Assembly: GCA_051004015.1 (NCBI GenBank)
Contig: JBPCKT010000021.1
Span: 1-31,792 of the forward strand
Reading direction: 5' to 3'
From: SXOA01 sp051004015
Lineage (GTDB): Bacteria > Planctomycetota > Planctomycetia > Pirellulales > Pirellulaceae
DNA length: 31,792 nt
Shown here piece after piece: positions 31,746 to 31,792 of this stretch. The translations under genes were made by a program, and so were the position numbers. Each line of letters opens with the position of its first letter. Positions within the stretch are counted from its first letter, which is position 1. The notes under the pieces were generated by a model. The model was not told the DNA's origin. It did no database searches and saw nothing but the letters and a program-made list of their open reading frames with translations.

Positions 31746-31792
31746 GTGGGCCGGGGAGGTCCCGGCCCACCACCATCCCGGCGTACGGTCTG
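31746..31792. repeat. Second copy of the hairpin-leader signature at the window edge
   Basis: GTGGGCCGGG and CCCGGCCCAC form a 10-bp stem with a 5-nt loop (31746-31770). CACCATCCCGGCG (31771-31783) and CGGTCTG (31786-31792) follow, as at 31078-31099. The unit is cut off by the window end. Confidence 0.75.

Overview
The window comes from a chromosome of the phylum Planctomycetota. The basis is the gene content: two pairs of PSD1 (DUF1549/DUF1553 plus planctomycete cytochrome C) and Tat-exported DUF1501 proteins, an ECF sigma factor of the planctomycete TIGR02999 type next to a membrane Ser/Thr kinase with TPR repeats, high GC, and many short palindromic repeats between genes. Order and genus cannot be fixed from the sequence alone. 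Functions are assigned by reading protein motifs; no database search was run.

Layout. 0.1-3.2 kb (minus strand): an apparent operon of a PfkB-type sugar kinase, a DUF4160/DUF2442 pair and 6-phosphogluconate dehydrogenase. 3.3-3.4 kb: a cluster of small hairpins. 3.5-8.0 kb (minus): PSD1 followed by an overlapping DUF1501 gene. 8.2-11.2 kb (minus): GNAT acetyltransferase, methionyl-tRNA formyltransferase (fmt) and asparaginyl-tRNA synthetase (asnS), separated by heptamer repeats. 11.4-15.5 kb (plus): MFS transporter, DedA membrane protein, a 760-bp repeat-rich gap and an SDR oxidoreductase. 15.5-17.9 kb: an accessory segment with a protein of four 74-residue repeats (minus), REP palindromes, a truncated REP-associated transposase and a lower-GC HNH-nuclease-like gene. 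18.1-23.5 kb: a second PSD1/DUF1501 set (minus) whose two members are separated by a small hypothetical gene and an opposite-strand cassette of a DUF5678-like protein and a retropepsin-like aspartic protease. 24.0-25.9 kb: tRNA-Asn(GTT) (minus) and an amidophosphoribosyltransferase (plus). 25.9-26.8 kb: an island of six palindromic repeat families. 26.8-27.1 kb: a remnant of a DNA methyltransferase. 27.3-31.0 kb (plus): the ECF sigma factor and Ser/Thr kinase pair. 31.2-31.8 kb: a small secreted protein flanked by strong hairpins, with the start of what looks like a second copy of its leader at the window edge.

How it works together. The core genes serve central carbon metabolism (kinase, 6PGDH), translation initiation and tRNA charging (fmt, asnS, tRNA-Asn) and purine synthesis (amidophosphoribosyltransferase). 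The PSD1/DUF1501 modules are exported c-type-cytochrome and phosphatase-fold proteins of unknown substrate. The ECF/kinase pair is a typical planctomycete signalling unit. The accessory genes sit between these core blocks, next to palindromic repeats. The less usual content is the 74-residue repeat protein, the HNH gene, the aspartic-protease cassette inside the PSD1/DUF1501 module, and a 30-bp inverted repeat with a fixed 14-nt spacer found three times. No CRISPR array, complete insertion sequence, rRNA or prophage was seen.
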